This document shows positions 53,105-62,607 of a stretch of DNA of 64,000 nt, piece after piece (the stretch's first letter is position 1; each line of letters starts with the position of its first letter). Under the pieces are notes generated by a model. It had not been told where the DNA came from, did no database searches, and saw only the letters and a program-made list of their open reading frames with translations. Source of the DNA: Polyangiaceae bacterium (GTDB lineage: Bacteria; Myxococcota_A; Polyangia; Polyangiales; Polyangiaceae). The position numbers were made by a program, and so were the translations under genes. The stretch is taken from NCBI GenBank assembly GCA_016719945.1, contig JADJYE010000005.1, forward strand, positions 62,001 to 126,000, given 5' to 3'.

Positions 53105-53686
53105 ATGCTCAAAGCCGGTGATCGCGCCCCGACGTTCAAGCTCCCGGCCGCCGACGGCGGCACGTTCGACCTCGCGAAGTCCAAGGGACGCAACGTGATC
53201 GTCTACTTCTACCCGCGCGACGACACCCCCGGCTGCACCGTGGAGGCGATCGAGTTCTCGCGCGCGCTGAAGGACTTCGAGGGCGCGGGCGCGACGATCG
53301 TCGGGATCAGCAAGGACTCGATCGCGAGCCACTGCAAGTTCCGCGACAAGCACAAGCTCACGATCGCGCTCGCGAGCGACCCTGACCTCGCCGTCCACCG
53401 GGCGTACGGCGCGTGGGGCGAGAAGACGATGTACGGCAAGAAGGTCGAAGGCGTCATCCGCTCGACGTTCCTGGTCGGCCCCGATGGCAAGGTCGCTGCG
53501 GCGTGGCCGAGCGTGAAGGTCGCGGGGCACGTCGAGAAGGTGTTGGCGACGCTGCGCGGAGACCCCGCGCCCGCGGCGCCGAAGAAGGCCGCCGCGCCGA
53601 AGAAGGCGGCGCCGGCGCCGAAGGCCGCGCCAGCGAAGAAGGCCGCCGCGAAGAAGGCCGCGCCTGCGAAGACGGTCGCGAGGTAA
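53105..53686 (+). CDS. bcp: Bcp/PrxQ-type peroxiredoxin with basic tail
   Basis: Thiol peroxidase that reduces hydroperoxides. The peroxidatic Cys44 lies in YFYPRDDTPGCTVEAIEFS. The common resolving Cys five residues later is Ile49; instead Cys77 in ASHCKFRDKHKL lies in the helix used as alternative resolving site by some PrxQ proteins. GAWGEKTMYGKKVEGVIRST is the conserved distal part. After residue 155 comes an unusual Lys/Ala/Pro tail (PKKAAAPKKAAPAPKAAPAK), which resembles histone-H1-like tails and may bind DNA or acidic surfaces. Confidence 0.9.
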   Translation: MLKAGDRAPTFKLPAADGGTFDLAKSKGRNVIVYFYPRDDTPGCTVEAIEFSRALKDFEGAGATIVGISKDSIASHCKFRDKHKLTIALASDPDLAVHRAYGAWGEKTMYGKKVEGVIRSTFLVGPDGKVAAAWPSVKVAGHVEKVLATLRGDPAPAAPKKAAAPKKAAPAPKAAPAKKAAAKKAAPAKTVAR

Positions 53687-53699
53687 CGCGCCGGGGTCG

Positions 53700-54215
53700 T
53701 CAGCAGGATCCGTTGCAGACGACGGCGCCGTTTGCGCACGTCTCGCCGGTCTCGGCGCAGCCGCCGAAGGTGCAGTCGAAGTCGTCGCCACAGCGGATGG
53801 TGCACGTGCCGGAGCCGGGGCACGCGACGTCACAATCGCCGTAGCAGGTGATGTCGCAGTCCCCGGAGCCTGTGCAGGACACGCTCGAGTCGTGGCCAAC
53901 CTCGAGGTCACAGCTCCCGGACCCGGTGCACGAGACGTCGCAGCCGTCCACGCAATCGAACTCACAGTCGCCGGAGCCAGCGCACTGCAGTCCGCACTCG
54001 TCGACACACAGGATGGCGCAGTCCCCCGAGCCGGGGCAGACGCACTCATCCCCTGCGCACTCGCAGGTCGGCCCCTCGACGGGGTCTCCCACGGTGCAGT
54101 CGTTGCCGGGCGGCGGCTCGTAGTCGTCCCCGCAGGCGGCGAACAGCGCGGCGGCCCCGACCAGGCAGAGGCTCATCCCCAGAGACTTGTTCATCGGGAT
54201 CATGCGCTGGTTCAT
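53700..54215 (-). CDS. Cys-rich repeat lipoprotein
   Basis: A 171-aa protein. MNKSLGMSLCLVGAAALF plus AACGDD is the lipobox; three closely spaced ATGs (54215, 54203, 54194) could start it and I use the first. The mature part repeats GSGDC-x-(I/E/D)-x-C units about every 12-15 residues (CAGSGDCEFDC, CTGSGSCDLEV, CTGSGDCDITC, CPGSGTCTIRC), a beta-helix-like Cys ladder. The function is unknown. Confidence 0.8.
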   Translation of the reverse strand: MNQRMIPMNKSLGMSLCLVGAAALFAACGDDYEPPPGNDCTVGDPVEGPTCECAGDECVCPGSGDCAILCVDECGLQCAGSGDCEFDCVDGCDVSCTGSGSCDLEVGHDSSVSCTGSGDCDITCYGDCDVACPGSGTCTIRCGDDFDCTFGGCAETGETCANGAVVCNGSC

Positions 54216-54249
54216 GGGGATTGAGCTCCGTGGTTCTGCTCTCGTTCGG

Positions 54250-55653
54250 TCACAGTGAGCACGCGCCATTGTCGCAGGTGAGCCCTGCGCAGCACTCGGT
54301 CCCGTCGGTGCAGCAGCCGCCGACCGCCTTGCAGCTCGAGGCCGCGCAGCTGGGGAACTCGCCCCCGCCACACAGACCCGAGCAGCAGTCCGCGTTGCTG
54401 CGGCACAGGACCCCATTGTCGCTGCAGTCCTCGCAGCCTCCGCCACCGTCCTCTCCACAACGATATTCGCCCGCCTGCGCGTCGTAGCTACACGGAGCTC
54501 CGCAGCAGTCGTCTGGCGTTGAACACGCGCCTTCGGTGGGGACGCAGGCGCAGTCGGCACACGCGCCTGCGGTGCAGGTACCGCTGCAACAATCGGAGTC
54601 TAGATCGCAAGACTGTCCGACGACCGTGCAGTTGAAGCCGTTCTCGCAGGTGCTCGTGTTCTGGTTGCAGTTGCGCGAGCAGCAGTCGCCGTCCTCCTGA
54701 CAGGCCTCGCCGGCGAATGAACAGCACGGGCCCTGACAGCGGTTCACGCCCCATAGGCTGGGCAGGCACAGATCCTGGCCCTGCGGCGCGCCGGGGCAAC
54801 ACTCGCCGAACGATGGGTCGCAGATCTCCCCGGGCGGCCGGCAGTTCGCGGGCTGGCCGCACTTCATGACGTCGCCTTGGAGCTGGCAGTTCGACGTGCA
54901 GCACTGGCCATCTGCAGAACACAGCTCACCAATGGGTTTGCAGCCCCCGATCGTCATGCAGAACGAGGCGCCCGGCAGCAGCTCGACGCAGGCGTTGGAG
55001 CAGCACTGGCTCGGGCCATTGCACGCTTCACCGACGGGCTTGCACATGCCCGCCGAGGCGCACTGCATCACGCCTGATCCAGCGTCTTCGCACAGGTTGC
55101 CGCAACAATCGGCGTTCTCCGTGCAGACCTCGCCCGCGACGTGACAGCCGACGAGGGGCTGCGCGCACCACAGCCCGCCGAGCGGGGATTCCTCGCAGAT
55201 GCCGCTGCAGCAGACGCTGCCGCCCACCGAGCAGTCTTCACCCGGCTGCAGGCAGCCGCCGCCTTGAGCACAGGTGCCGGCGGCGCAGAGGTTGGAGCAA
55301 CACTCGACGTCGTCGGTGCACGCCTGCCCGATCTGGCCGCAGCCGACGACGTCGGAGCAAGCGCCGTCCACGCAGCTGAGCGAGCAGCAGTCGATCGCTG
55401 CGTCGCAGGGTTCGCCAGGCCCGTCGCAGACAGCGCCACCCTGGCCTCCACCCTGCCCCCCGCCCCCGAACGACGCGCCGCCGCCGCCGATCGCCGCAGA
55501 CCCCCCGGTCGCTGCCCCACCTTGCGACGACGCGCCCGCGCCACCCCCGCCAGTGGTCGTCGTCTCATCGTCGCAGCTGCAGTCGATGACGGACGAGAAC
55601 AGCGCGAGCCCGAGCAGGGTCGTGGGCGGTAGCGAGCGCAGGGAGGGCAGCAT
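54250..55653 (-). CDS. Lipoprotein with about ten tandem CC-type disulfide modules
   Basis: A 467-aa protein starting MLPSLRSLPPTTLLGLAL, with a signal ending near VIDCSC. A Gly/Ala linker is followed by repeated modules with C-x6-C-x4-5-CC-x3-C-x4-C spacing (CTDDVECCSNLCAAGTC, CTENADCCGNLCEDAG, CQEDGDCCSRNCNQNTSTC), the spacing of colipase/dickkopf-like knots. Some modules carry degenerate spacing. A secreted adhesin or protease-resistant surface layer is inferred. It is followed by another Cys-rich lipoprotein gene. Confidence 0.82.
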   Translation of the reverse strand: MLPSLRSLPPTTLLGLALFSSVIDCSCDDETTTTGGGGAGASSQGGAATGGSAAIGGGGASFGGGGQGGGQGGAVCDGPGEPCDAAIDCCSLSCVDGACSDVVGCGQIGQACTDDVECCSNLCAAGTCAQGGGCLQPGEDCSVGGSVCCSGICEESPLGGLWCAQPLVGCHVAGEVCTENADCCGNLCEDAGSGVMQCASAGMCKPVGEACNGPSQCCSNACVELLPGASFCMTIGGCKPIGELCSADGQCCTSNCQLQGDVMKCGQPANCRPPGEICDPSFGECCPGAPQGQDLCLPSLWGVNRCQGPCCSFAGEACQEDGDCCSRNCNQNTSTCENGFNCTVVGQSCDLDSDCCSGTCTAGACADCACVPTEGACSTPDDCCGAPCSYDAQAGEYRCGEDGGGGCEDCSDNGVLCRSNADCCSGLCGGGEFPSCAASSCKAVGGCCTDGTECCAGLTCDNGACSL

Positions 55654-55709
55654 TCCCGAAGGATAGACCCAACGTCGGAGGGGGGGGGGCGAGAGAAATC
55701 GCGGGCTCC

Positions 55710-57956
55710 TCAATCGTCCCCGCCGCGCCCCTTCTCCTTCTTCTTCTTCGGGCCTTTGCCCTTCCCCTTGTTTTCCTCTCCCTGACCCTTCGGCTTGTCG
55801 TCCCGCTTCTCGTCGTCGTCCCGCTCTCCCTTGTCGCCGCCGTCGCTGGGCACCAAGCCGCGGACCTCACCGTTTCCGTTGCAGTCGACGAAGATCGGGG
55901 CCCGGTGCGAGCCGGCGGCTGCGTCGACGATGCCACCCGGACGCAAGCTGAAGAGCCCAGCCTCGAGCGTGTCACCGTCCTCCAACAGCACCACGAGCTT
56001 TGCGGGATCGTCTTTGCGCTTGAGCCGGCTGTGAGAAAATTTCTGGCTGGGGTGTGGCGCGAGGCGCACATGGTCGGTCCACGTGTCGACCACCGCGAGC
56101 TCGAGGCGCGCACGCTTCAGCTTCTTCACGTGCCGCTTGTCGTCGAGCAGGTAGACGCGCACGTCGCCTGAGTCGCGACAGGCGACGATCTCGACGAGCT
56201 TGTCTCCGAGCGGCTGCAAGACGCCGCCGTTGGGGCCCCGCTCTTTGGGCTCGGGGACTCGCGACGCAGCTCGCGCCGCCGTCGCTGCGATCGCGGCGGT
56301 GCCTCCACGCGGAACGTGAAGCACCCCTCGGACGCGTGTTTCACCGACGGCGAGCGCATAGCCGACCTCGGTGAGGTTGGCGGCGAGCGGATCGATGTGG
56401 CCCGTCAGCAGCGACCCGGAGGCGGACAGTGGCACCTCGCGCGCGTCCGCGCCCGCTCCCAACGGGCGGATCGTGAGCGCTGCGTCACGCATGGCCGCGT
56501 CCGGGGCGGCCCCGGACAGGGTCGCGGTGACGTCGCCGGTCGAGGTGATCTGCCATGACAACACGAGGTCGCCGTGGCGCTCCGCGATGGAGCCAGCGAG
56601 CGCCGCGTTCGCAGAGAGGGGCGACGACGACGCATGGGTCGAGCGCGGGTCGGGGGAGCGCGAGCTTAGCGATCGGCCTTCCGACTCTTCGCTCTTGTCG
56701 GAGGTCGCCCCGCTCCGGGTGCGCGACAAGACGAGCGCCGTTACGCCGACGCCGATGCCCAGCGCGGCCACGCCGATGAGGATCGCCGCGACGATGGGCG
56801 CCTTCGAGGGACCACGGGCCTCCGCCTGCCGAGCGCCGCTCGTCGTCACCCCGGAAGCGGTCGGGGTCGGCACCAGCGGCTCGAGCGGCCCCCTAGGCGT
56901 CGACGGAGCCGGCGCTCCCATCAAGGTCTTCGCACCACCGAGCAACGAGGACTCTGCCGCGTCGGGTGAGCGAACCGAGACGGGCACCACGACACGAGGG
57001 GCGCTCGGGCTGTGCCCGGCGAAGGGTTGGGGGGCGGGCGCCGACCCCTGCTCGCGGGCGAGCGCTGCGGTCGAAAACGGGGGCGCCTCGCCACAGCGCG
57101 CCGCGCGCACGTCCTCCAGCATCGCGCGGGCGTCCGGGTAGCGTCGCTGTTTGTCGAAGCACAGCGCGCGGTCGACGATCAGCGCGACCTTCGGATCGAT
57201 GGCCGCCACCGACGACACGGGCGGGGCCGGCGTGGTGCCCATCTTGATGAGCAGGGCCGCCTCGGTCTCGGCCTCGTGGATGCGCTTGCAGGTGAGCAGG
57301 CGGAACATCGTGGAGCCCATCGCGAACACGTCGACGCGACCGTCGATGTCCGTGCCGTGGATCTGCTCGGGCGCCATGTACGCCGTGGTGCCGAGCAGCG
57401 CGCCCGTCCGCGTGCGGACGCTGCTCGGGCCCTGGCGCATGCGGGCGATGCCGAAGTCGAGCACCTTCAGCCGTCCCTCCGTGGTGACGAAGAGGTTGTC
57501 GGGCTTGATGTCGCGGTGGACCATCCCCACGGCGTGCGCGACCACGAGGACCTCGAGGGCCGCCTCGACGTGCGCCAGCACCTCGGCGGGGTCGAGCGGC
57601 CCACGCGCCGCCCGCTGCCCCAGCGACTCACCCTCGAGCAGCTCCATCACCATGAAGGGTGCGCCTTCGTCGGTGGTGTCCACGTGGGAGACCTGCACGG
57701 TCGCTGGGTGACCTAGGCTCGCGACCGCCCTCGCCTCTTGTTCGAAGCGCGCCCGGAGCTCCTTCGAGACCGCGACGTCGTCGTGGAGGATCTTCACGGC
57801 GACGCGCGCGCCACCGGTGGCGCTCGTCGCTGCGTAGACCGCGGCCATCCCCCCCATGCCGACCAAGGCGTCGATACGCCACCGACCCTTGAGCCACGCT
57901 CCGACGCGGGCCTGGGCGCGCTCTTGGTCCTCGTCCACGCGGGCGAGAGGATACAC
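55710..57956 (-). CDS. Transmembrane Ser/Thr protein kinase
   Basis: A 748-aa protein starting at GTG. The kinase domain is complete: glycine loop LVGMGGMAAVYAAT, VAVKILHDD Lys, HRDIKPDNLF catalytic loop, LDFGIAR, GTTAYMAPEQ. A Pro/Ala/Ser linker follows, then one membrane helix near residue 395 (APIVAAILIGVAALGIGVGV). An outer beta-rich domain of about 250 residues follows (DLVLSWQITSTGDVTATLSG), closing with a Lys/Gly/Glu low-complexity end (KGQGEENKGKGKGPKKKKEK). Typical of the kinase-rich myxobacteria; the stimulus is unknown. Confidence 0.9.
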   Translation of the reverse strand: MYPLARVDEDQERAQARVGAWLKGRWRIDALVGMGGMAAVYAATSATGGARVAVKILHDDVAVSKELRARFEQEARAVASLGHPATVQVSHVDTTDEGAPFMVMELLEGESLGQRAARGPLDPAEVLAHVEAALEVLVVAHAVGMVHRDIKPDNLFVTTEGRLKVLDFGIARMRQGPSSVRTRTGALLGTTAYMAPEQIHGTDIDGRVDVFAMGSTMFRLLTCKRIHEAETEAALLIKMGTTPAPPVSSVAAIDPKVALIVDRALCFDKQRRYPDARAMLEDVRAARCGEAPPFSTAALAREQGSAPAPQPFAGHSPSAPRVVVPVSVRSPDAAESSLLGGAKTLMGAPAPSTPRGPLEPLVPTPTASGVTTSGARQAEARGPSKAPIVAAILIGVAALGIGVGVTALVLSRTRSGATSDKSEESEGRSLSSRSPDPRSTHASSSPLSANAALAGSIAERHGDLVLSWQITSTGDVTATLSGAAPDAAMRDAALTIRPLGAGADAREVPLSASGSLLTGHIDPLAANLTEVGYALAVGETRVRGVLHVPRGGTAAIAATAARAASRVPEPKERGPNGGVLQPLGDKLVEIVACRDSGDVRVYLLDDKRHVKKLKRARLELAVVDTWTDHVRLAPHPSQKFSHSRLKRKDDPAKLVVLLEDGDTLEAGLFSLRPGGIVDAAAGSHRAPIFVDCNGNGEVRGLVPSDGGDKGERDDDEKRDDKPKGQGEENKGKGKGPKKKKEKGRGGDD

Positions 57957-57995
57957 TGCGTCGGCGCGTCCTGCCGCGCCGGCGTGCTTCCGCCT

Positions 57996-59141
57996 TCAGA
58001 TCGCGTCGACCCGGTGCTTTGGGTCTTTCAGCGCCTTGTCGAGATCCTCGGCCACCTTCTTCGTGTCTCGCGGCTCGGCCTTCGCGGGGTCGAACTCGGG
58101 AGTGTCCGCCCAGATCGGCTTGTCCCCGTCGTAGAACGAGGTGGTGAGCATCTCGTATTGCTCGCCTTTGTCATTGAACGCGTCGTTGGCGTGCGCGCGC
58201 TCGAGCACGAGCCGCCCCTTGTCGAAGTAGTACGTCGCCATGATGGTCGGCGGTGTGTACGGCAAGATCGCCGCCACCTTCACGAGCGTCGACCCGTCGT
58301 AGAACCCCATGAGCGGGATGCCAAACCCGCTCGCTCGGTAGGTGTGCCCGGGGACCCGACGGTACGAGGAGATCTTCGCGTCGATCGACGCCGCGAGCCG
58401 CGCGATCTCCTCGGCCTTGGCGAAGGCTGTCGCGTGCTTCTCCGCGAGGGCGGTCTTCTTGGGAGAGAGCGTCTGGAGCGGCTTTCGCGCGCTCGCGGGG
58501 CTCTGGCCGAGCTTGAGCTTGAGGCGAAGCTCTTGACCCGTCGAATCGATGCCGGCGACGCCCTTGTCGAAGAAGGCGTCGTCGATCTTCAAGGGACCCT
58601 GGAGCGCCGAGACCCTCAGGTCGTCCACCTCGAACGGGTCGAGCCCCAAGAGGACGGCCGTCGTCACCGTCGCGCCCTTCAGATCCGAGAGCACGACCCA
58701 GCCGCCCTCCTTCTTGTCGCCCAGCGTCCCGCACGCCCCGAACAGACAGACCGGCATGCTCTCGGCCACGGGGGTGCCCTTGTGTCGATCGACCTCGATC
58801 GACCACCACGCGCCGGGGTCGAGGGCGCAGGTGGCGGTCGTCCCCTCGACGCAGCCGGTGCCCGGCCGCCTGCACGCGTCGCACGCGGTGATCTTGGGCA
58901 GCGGCTGGTACTCTCCGCGCGGCGAATCCGGCGGAGGCGCAGGCGGGGCGGCGGCGCTCCCGACAGGGGCGCTCGACGTCACGGCGGGCGCCGAAGCGGA
59001 CGACTTGCCGGCCGTGGTTCTGACAGAGGCGGAGAGCGCCTTGGCGGAGGGCGCCGGCTCGGACCCCGAGCTTGAGCAAGCGAGGAGCGCCGCCGCGACC
59101 ACCGCGGAGAATCGAGAGGCGAAGCAGGACGTTCCGTTCAT
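57996..59141 (-). CDS. Uncharacterised lipoprotein
   Basis: A 381-aa protein starting MNGTSCFASRFSAVVAAALL and then ACSSSG as lipobox. The Ser/Ala/Pro linker leads to a short Cys-bearing motif (CDACRRPGTGCVEGTTATC) followed by a mixed alpha/beta domain (LRLKLKLGQSPASARKPLQT, ATYYFDKGRLVLERAHANDA). The gene lies between the kinase and a HEAT-repeat lipoprotein on the same strand, with gaps of 39 and about 100 bp. No family recognised. Confidence 0.7.
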   Translation of the reverse strand: MNGTSCFASRFSAVVAAALLACSSSGSEPAPSAKALSASVRTTAGKSSASAPAVTSSAPVGSAAAPPAPPPDSPRGEYQPLPKITACDACRRPGTGCVEGTTATCALDPGAWWSIEVDRHKGTPVAESMPVCLFGACGTLGDKKEGGWVVLSDLKGATVTTAVLLGLDPFEVDDLRVSALQGPLKIDDAFFDKGVAGIDSTGQELRLKLKLGQSPASARKPLQTLSPKKTALAEKHATAFAKAEEIARLAASIDAKISSYRRVPGHTYRASGFGIPLMGFYDGSTLVKVAAILPYTPPTIMATYYFDKGRLVLERAHANDAFNDKGEQYEMLTTSFYDGDKPIWADTPEFDPAKAEPRDTKKVAEDLDKALKDPKHRVDAI

Positions 59142-59240
59142 CGGGAGGCCACGGTGGTGAGGATCGTGCCCCGGCGCAAGCCAGGGCTTGCTCGTGATGG
59201 AGCTTGCCGAAGGGCGAAGAGTGCCCTGAGCGCGTGCTCG

Positions 59241-60323
59241 CTACTTCTTGGGGGCCGCCTCGAGCCGCTTCGTCCGCTTCTCGAGCAGCGCCCTCGCCTC
59301 GTCGAGGGGGACCCCGAGCTCGCCGTGAGCCTCGGGCGTCATCATCATTAGCGCGCTCGCCGCGGCGCCGCGGGTGTCCTCGGCGGCGGCCTTGTCGGCG
59401 AGGAGCGCGCGGAGCGCCGCGATGGCTCGCGGCCTTTCGAAGAACGGGACGGTCTCGGGCTTGGCGAAGGCGACGTCGCCGATCGCGGAGCCCATCGGGT
59501 GTCGGTCGTCCCGCGGGCCCGTCTCGAGGCGCCGCATGGAGCGCTCGTACGCGCCCTTGCTCCGGCTCTTCAGCGCGGTCAGCGACCAGGCCAGCGTGAG
59601 CCCCTGGAGGCACGTGTCGTAGAGCTCAGGCGGCGTCGCGGGATCATCGAGGATCGCGTCGTAGGCCGCGAGCATCTCCTCATCCTCGCCGACCCCGAGG
59701 GCGAGGCAGAGCGCCTCGCGGACCGGGATCGCAGGATCGGACTTGAGCGCCTTCAGGACGGCCTCGCGCTCCTTGCCGGTGGGCAGCTCGAGCTTGTTCG
59801 CGAGGCCTGTCGCGGCCGCGCGCCTGACGAGCTCGGCCTCGCTCGCCAGCGCGCCGACGAGCAGCGCGCGCAGCTCGGGATCGCGCGAATCTTGGGTGAC
59901 CGCGAGGACGATCTGGCGTGCGACGCCGGCGTCGCGCTCGCGCGCGAACAGCTCGATGAGCTCCTTCTTGGCGAGGGCGTTCTTGGACTTCACGAACCGT
60001 CCGTACAGGCGAACGAGCACCGAGCGCACGGCAGACGAGGCGTCTTGTCGGAACGGCGCCGCCGCGGCGATGACCGCCTCGGGGCTGTCGTCGATCCAAG
60101 CGACGTTCTGCCCCGACCAGTCGTTGAAGGCCTTCGCCGCAGGGCAGCTCATGTCGAGCTCACCCTTGTCGTTGGTCTTGCACGCGCTCACGGCCCGGAG
60201 GTGGGCGGAGAGGTCGGGCGAGGGGTCGGCGCCGAGCGGGAGCGGGGCCGGTCCGCTGCTCGAGACCTCGTCATCACACGCGACGATCGCCATTGCGAAG
60301 ATGGCCGCGAGGAAGGTCCGCAT
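59241..60323 (-). CDS. HEAT-repeat lipoprotein
   Basis: MRTFLAAIFAMAIVACDD gives the lipid Cys16 from the ATG at 60323 (a GTG two codons upstream is possible). HEAT-like helix pairs are visible: DAGVARQIVLAVTQDSRDPE, LRALLVGALASEAELVRRAA, KALKSDPAIPVREALCLALG, AIAALRALLADKAAAEDTRG. A periplasmic or surface scaffold is inferred. It ends with a Lys/Glu-rich helix. Confidence 0.8.
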   Translation of the reverse strand: MRTFLAAIFAMAIVACDDEVSSSGPAPLPLGADPSPDLSAHLRAVSACKTNDKGELDMSCPAAKAFNDWSGQNVAWIDDSPEAVIAAAAPFRQDASSAVRSVLVRLYGRFVKSKNALAKKELIELFARERDAGVARQIVLAVTQDSRDPELRALLVGALASEAELVRRAAATGLANKLELPTGKEREAVLKALKSDPAIPVREALCLALGVGEDEEMLAAYDAILDDPATPPELYDTCLQGLTLAWSLTALKSRSKGAYERSMRRLETGPRDDRHPMGSAIGDVAFAKPETVPFFERPRAIAALRALLADKAAAEDTRGAAASALMMMTPEAHGELGVPLDEARALLEKRTKRLEAAPKK

Positions 60324-60335
60324 CTTCACGTTCTA

Positions 60336-61895
60336 TCACCGCGCGCGGCGCCCGCCGATGACCAGCGTGACCAGGAACCCCGCGACCGCCCCGGTGACGT
60401 GCGCGAGCTGGGAGACGTTCGGCACGACGACGTCGAAGACGGTCTGCAGCGCGAGCAGGAGCAGGAGCAGCAGGAAGCGACGCTTGGCGAGGATGGAGCG
60501 GTCTTCCCGATAGCCGCGAAGCAGGATCGCGCAGGACGCCCCGACGAGCCCCATGATGCAACCCGAGGCCCCGACCAGGGCCGACGGCTCGCTGGGCAGC
60601 CAGGTGTCTCGAGCGATGGCGAGCAGCCCGCCCGCGAGGCCCGACACGAAATAGGTCACCAGGAAGCGCGCCCTGCCCAGGCTGTTCTCGACGAAGGGAG
60701 CGATCACCAGCAGGCCGAGCGTGTTGAACGTGAGGTGCACGAAGCCATAGTGGAGGAAGAGAAAGGTGAAGAGCCGGTGCACCTCCCCGCGCTCCACGAC
60801 GCTCCACGCGACGAGCGCTCCGAGCCGATCGAGCACGACCTCGTCGGTGCTGCCGCCGAGCGCGGTCTCGACGCCGAACACCGCGAGCAGCAGCGCCGCG
60901 AGCGCCCACGTCGCGTAGGGGCGCGTCGGGCGAGAGGCGCCGAAGCGATAGCGGCGCTCGGCCTCCAGGATCCGCGCGAGGGCGTCGACCAGGTCTTGCT
61001 GCGCGGGGTCGAGCGGATCCGCGGCGGTGCGCTCCTCGAACAGCAGCCGCGCGCGGGCGGCGCGCGCCAAGCCCCTCGGCCCCACGGCGAGGCGCTCGAG
61101 CTCGCCGCGCGCCTCGGTTCGCCCGGCGGCGAGATCCGCGGTGAGCTGCCAGAGCCGCCGCAGCTCGGGCCCCGCCGCCCGGAGCTGGGCGCCGAAGAAC
61201 AGGTCGACCTGCTCGCGCCGCCCCGCGTACGCGAGGATCGCGACGCACGCGAGATCGTGGGGTCGCGCGGCGCCCGCGCGCACGCTGACGCGCCCAAACC
61301 GCTCCAGGGCGCGCGTGCGGTGGCCGAGCTCGAGCTCGAAGCGCAGCACCACGATCGCGAGCGATGGGTCTCTCAGCAAGACGCCGTCGGGGATGGATTG
61401 GAGGAGATCGTCGAGGTCGTCCCAGCGCTCCGCCGTGCGCAGGGCCATGAGCCGCTCCCACAGGAACGGCTCGCTCACCGACACCTTCGATTCGGCGATC
61501 AGCCGCGCGATCTCGTCGAGCGCCTGCTCGACGTCGCCGGCCTGCTCGAGCGCTATGACCCTGAGGCGCCGGGCCTGGAGGCGGTAAGCGGCCGTCGGGT
61601 GCAGCGCGTACATCGCCCAGGCGCAGGCCTCGGCGAGCCGCCCGCGCGTTCGAAGGCTCGCCGCCACCGCCGCTCGCGAGAGGAGCATCGGCGCCCAGCC
61701 GAGCGTGAACCACACCGCGAACGAGACGACGCCGACGTGGTCACGAAACGACGCGTAGCCGACCCCGGCCACGGCGAGGACGATGGCCGCGACGATCGCC
61801 CAGTCGGCGGCCAGCGGGCGAACGCGGAGCGCGCGCACGGCGAGCGCGACGGCAGACATCACCGCCAAGACGAGCAGCGGGAGCTCGAGATCCAT
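60336..61895 (-). CDS. Rhomboid-family intramembrane protease with long cytoplasmic-type insert
   Basis: A 519-aa protein. Two N-terminal membrane helices lead to about 230 residues of helical, TPR-like sequence (AERWDDLDDLLQSIPDG, LERFGRVSVRAGAARPHDLA). Then comes the rhomboid core: HLTFNTLGLLVIAPFVENSL, catalytic Ser in VGASGCIMGLVGA and His in SQLAHVTGAVAGFLVTL, so the Ser-His dyad is intact. The helical insert may bind substrate or adaptor. The stop lies 12 bp before the HEAT-lipoprotein start. Confidence 0.87.
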   Translation of the reverse strand: MDLELPLLVLAVMSAVALAVRALRVRPLAADWAIVAAIVLAVAGVGYASFRDHVGVVSFAVWFTLGWAPMLLSRAAVAASLRTRGRLAEACAWAMYALHPTAAYRLQARRLRVIALEQAGDVEQALDEIARLIAESKVSVSEPFLWERLMALRTAERWDDLDDLLQSIPDGVLLRDPSLAIVVLRFELELGHRTRALERFGRVSVRAGAARPHDLACVAILAYAGRREQVDLFFGAQLRAAGPELRRLWQLTADLAAGRTEARGELERLAVGPRGLARAARARLLFEERTAADPLDPAQQDLVDALARILEAERRYRFGASRPTRPYATWALAALLLAVFGVETALGGSTDEVVLDRLGALVAWSVVERGEVHRLFTFLFLHYGFVHLTFNTLGLLVIAPFVENSLGRARFLVTYFVSGLAGGLLAIARDTWLPSEPSALVGASGCIMGLVGASCAILLRGYREDRSILAKRRFLLLLLLLALQTVFDVVVPNVSQLAHVTGAVAGFLVTLVIGGRRAR

Positions 61896-61904
61896 GCGTG
61901 GCGG

Positions 61905-62534
61905 TCAGATGCAGTCTTCGCTGCAGCACGGACCCTCGGGGTGCAGATCGCACGGGTCCCAGTTGACCGTGGGCCCCACGACGAACGTCCGCTGCACCTC
62001 GTGGATGACCGTGGTCTCGTCGCTCTCCAGCATTTCGACCGCGACGAGGATCGGCGTACCCTCGGCGAGCGGCGGGTCGTTCTCGAGATCCCATTGGATC
62101 CCGGGCATCGTCACCTGGATGCCCGCGTACTGGGGCCAGCCGCCCCAGTCGGTGAGCTCCGCGAAGACCGCGTTCACGTACGTCCCGTCGATCGGGGTGC
62201 TGGTGACCGGATCGAGCACGCTGGAGCGCACGACGATCGCGTCGCCGCAGTCGGCGCAGCCTACGGCGAGGAACAGGTGGTAGCCGCCCTGGGGCCCGGA
62301 CCACAGCGTGATGGCCGCGTCGTCGGCGAGGCGTTCGAAGCAGGCCTCGCCGGTGCCGATCTCGAACACTGCAGGGTCAGCGGGCGCCTCGCACACGAAC
62401 GGCGCGGGGGCCCCGCCGGCGCCGCCCTCACCCGCGCCACCTCCCCCCTGCGCGTCCCCAGCGCTGTCTGCGCTGCAGCCGTAGGCCGCGAACAGGCCGA
62501 TCGATAGCGAGCGGAAGGCCGAGGAGCGCTGCAT
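61905..62534 (-). CDS. Uncharacterised lipoprotein
   Basis: A 209-aa protein starting MQRSSAFRSLSIGLFAAYGC (Cys20), then a Gly/Ala linker. The mature domain has regularly spaced cysteines (CEAPADPAVFEIGTGEAC, VGCADCGDAIVVRSS) and ends in ...DPCDLHPEGPCCSEDC. It may be folded around disulfides. The gene is next to the rhomboid gene but unrelated to it by sequence. Confidence 0.72.
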   Translation of the reverse strand: MQRSSAFRSLSIGLFAAYGCSADSAGDAQGGGGAGEGGAGGAPAPFVCEAPADPAVFEIGTGEACFERLADDAAITLWSGPQGGYHLFLAVGCADCGDAIVVRSSVLDPVTSTPIDGTYVNAVFAELTDWGGWPQYAGIQVTMPGIQWDLENDPPLAEGTPILVAVEMLESDETTVIHEVQRTFVVGPTVNWDPCDLHPEGPCCSEDCI

Positions 62535-62607
62535 GCGTCGCTGAGTTTGGAGGCGCGGCTCAGGGCCGTCAACGACAGAGCCCGAACAGGGCGCGGCGAT
62601 CACGACG

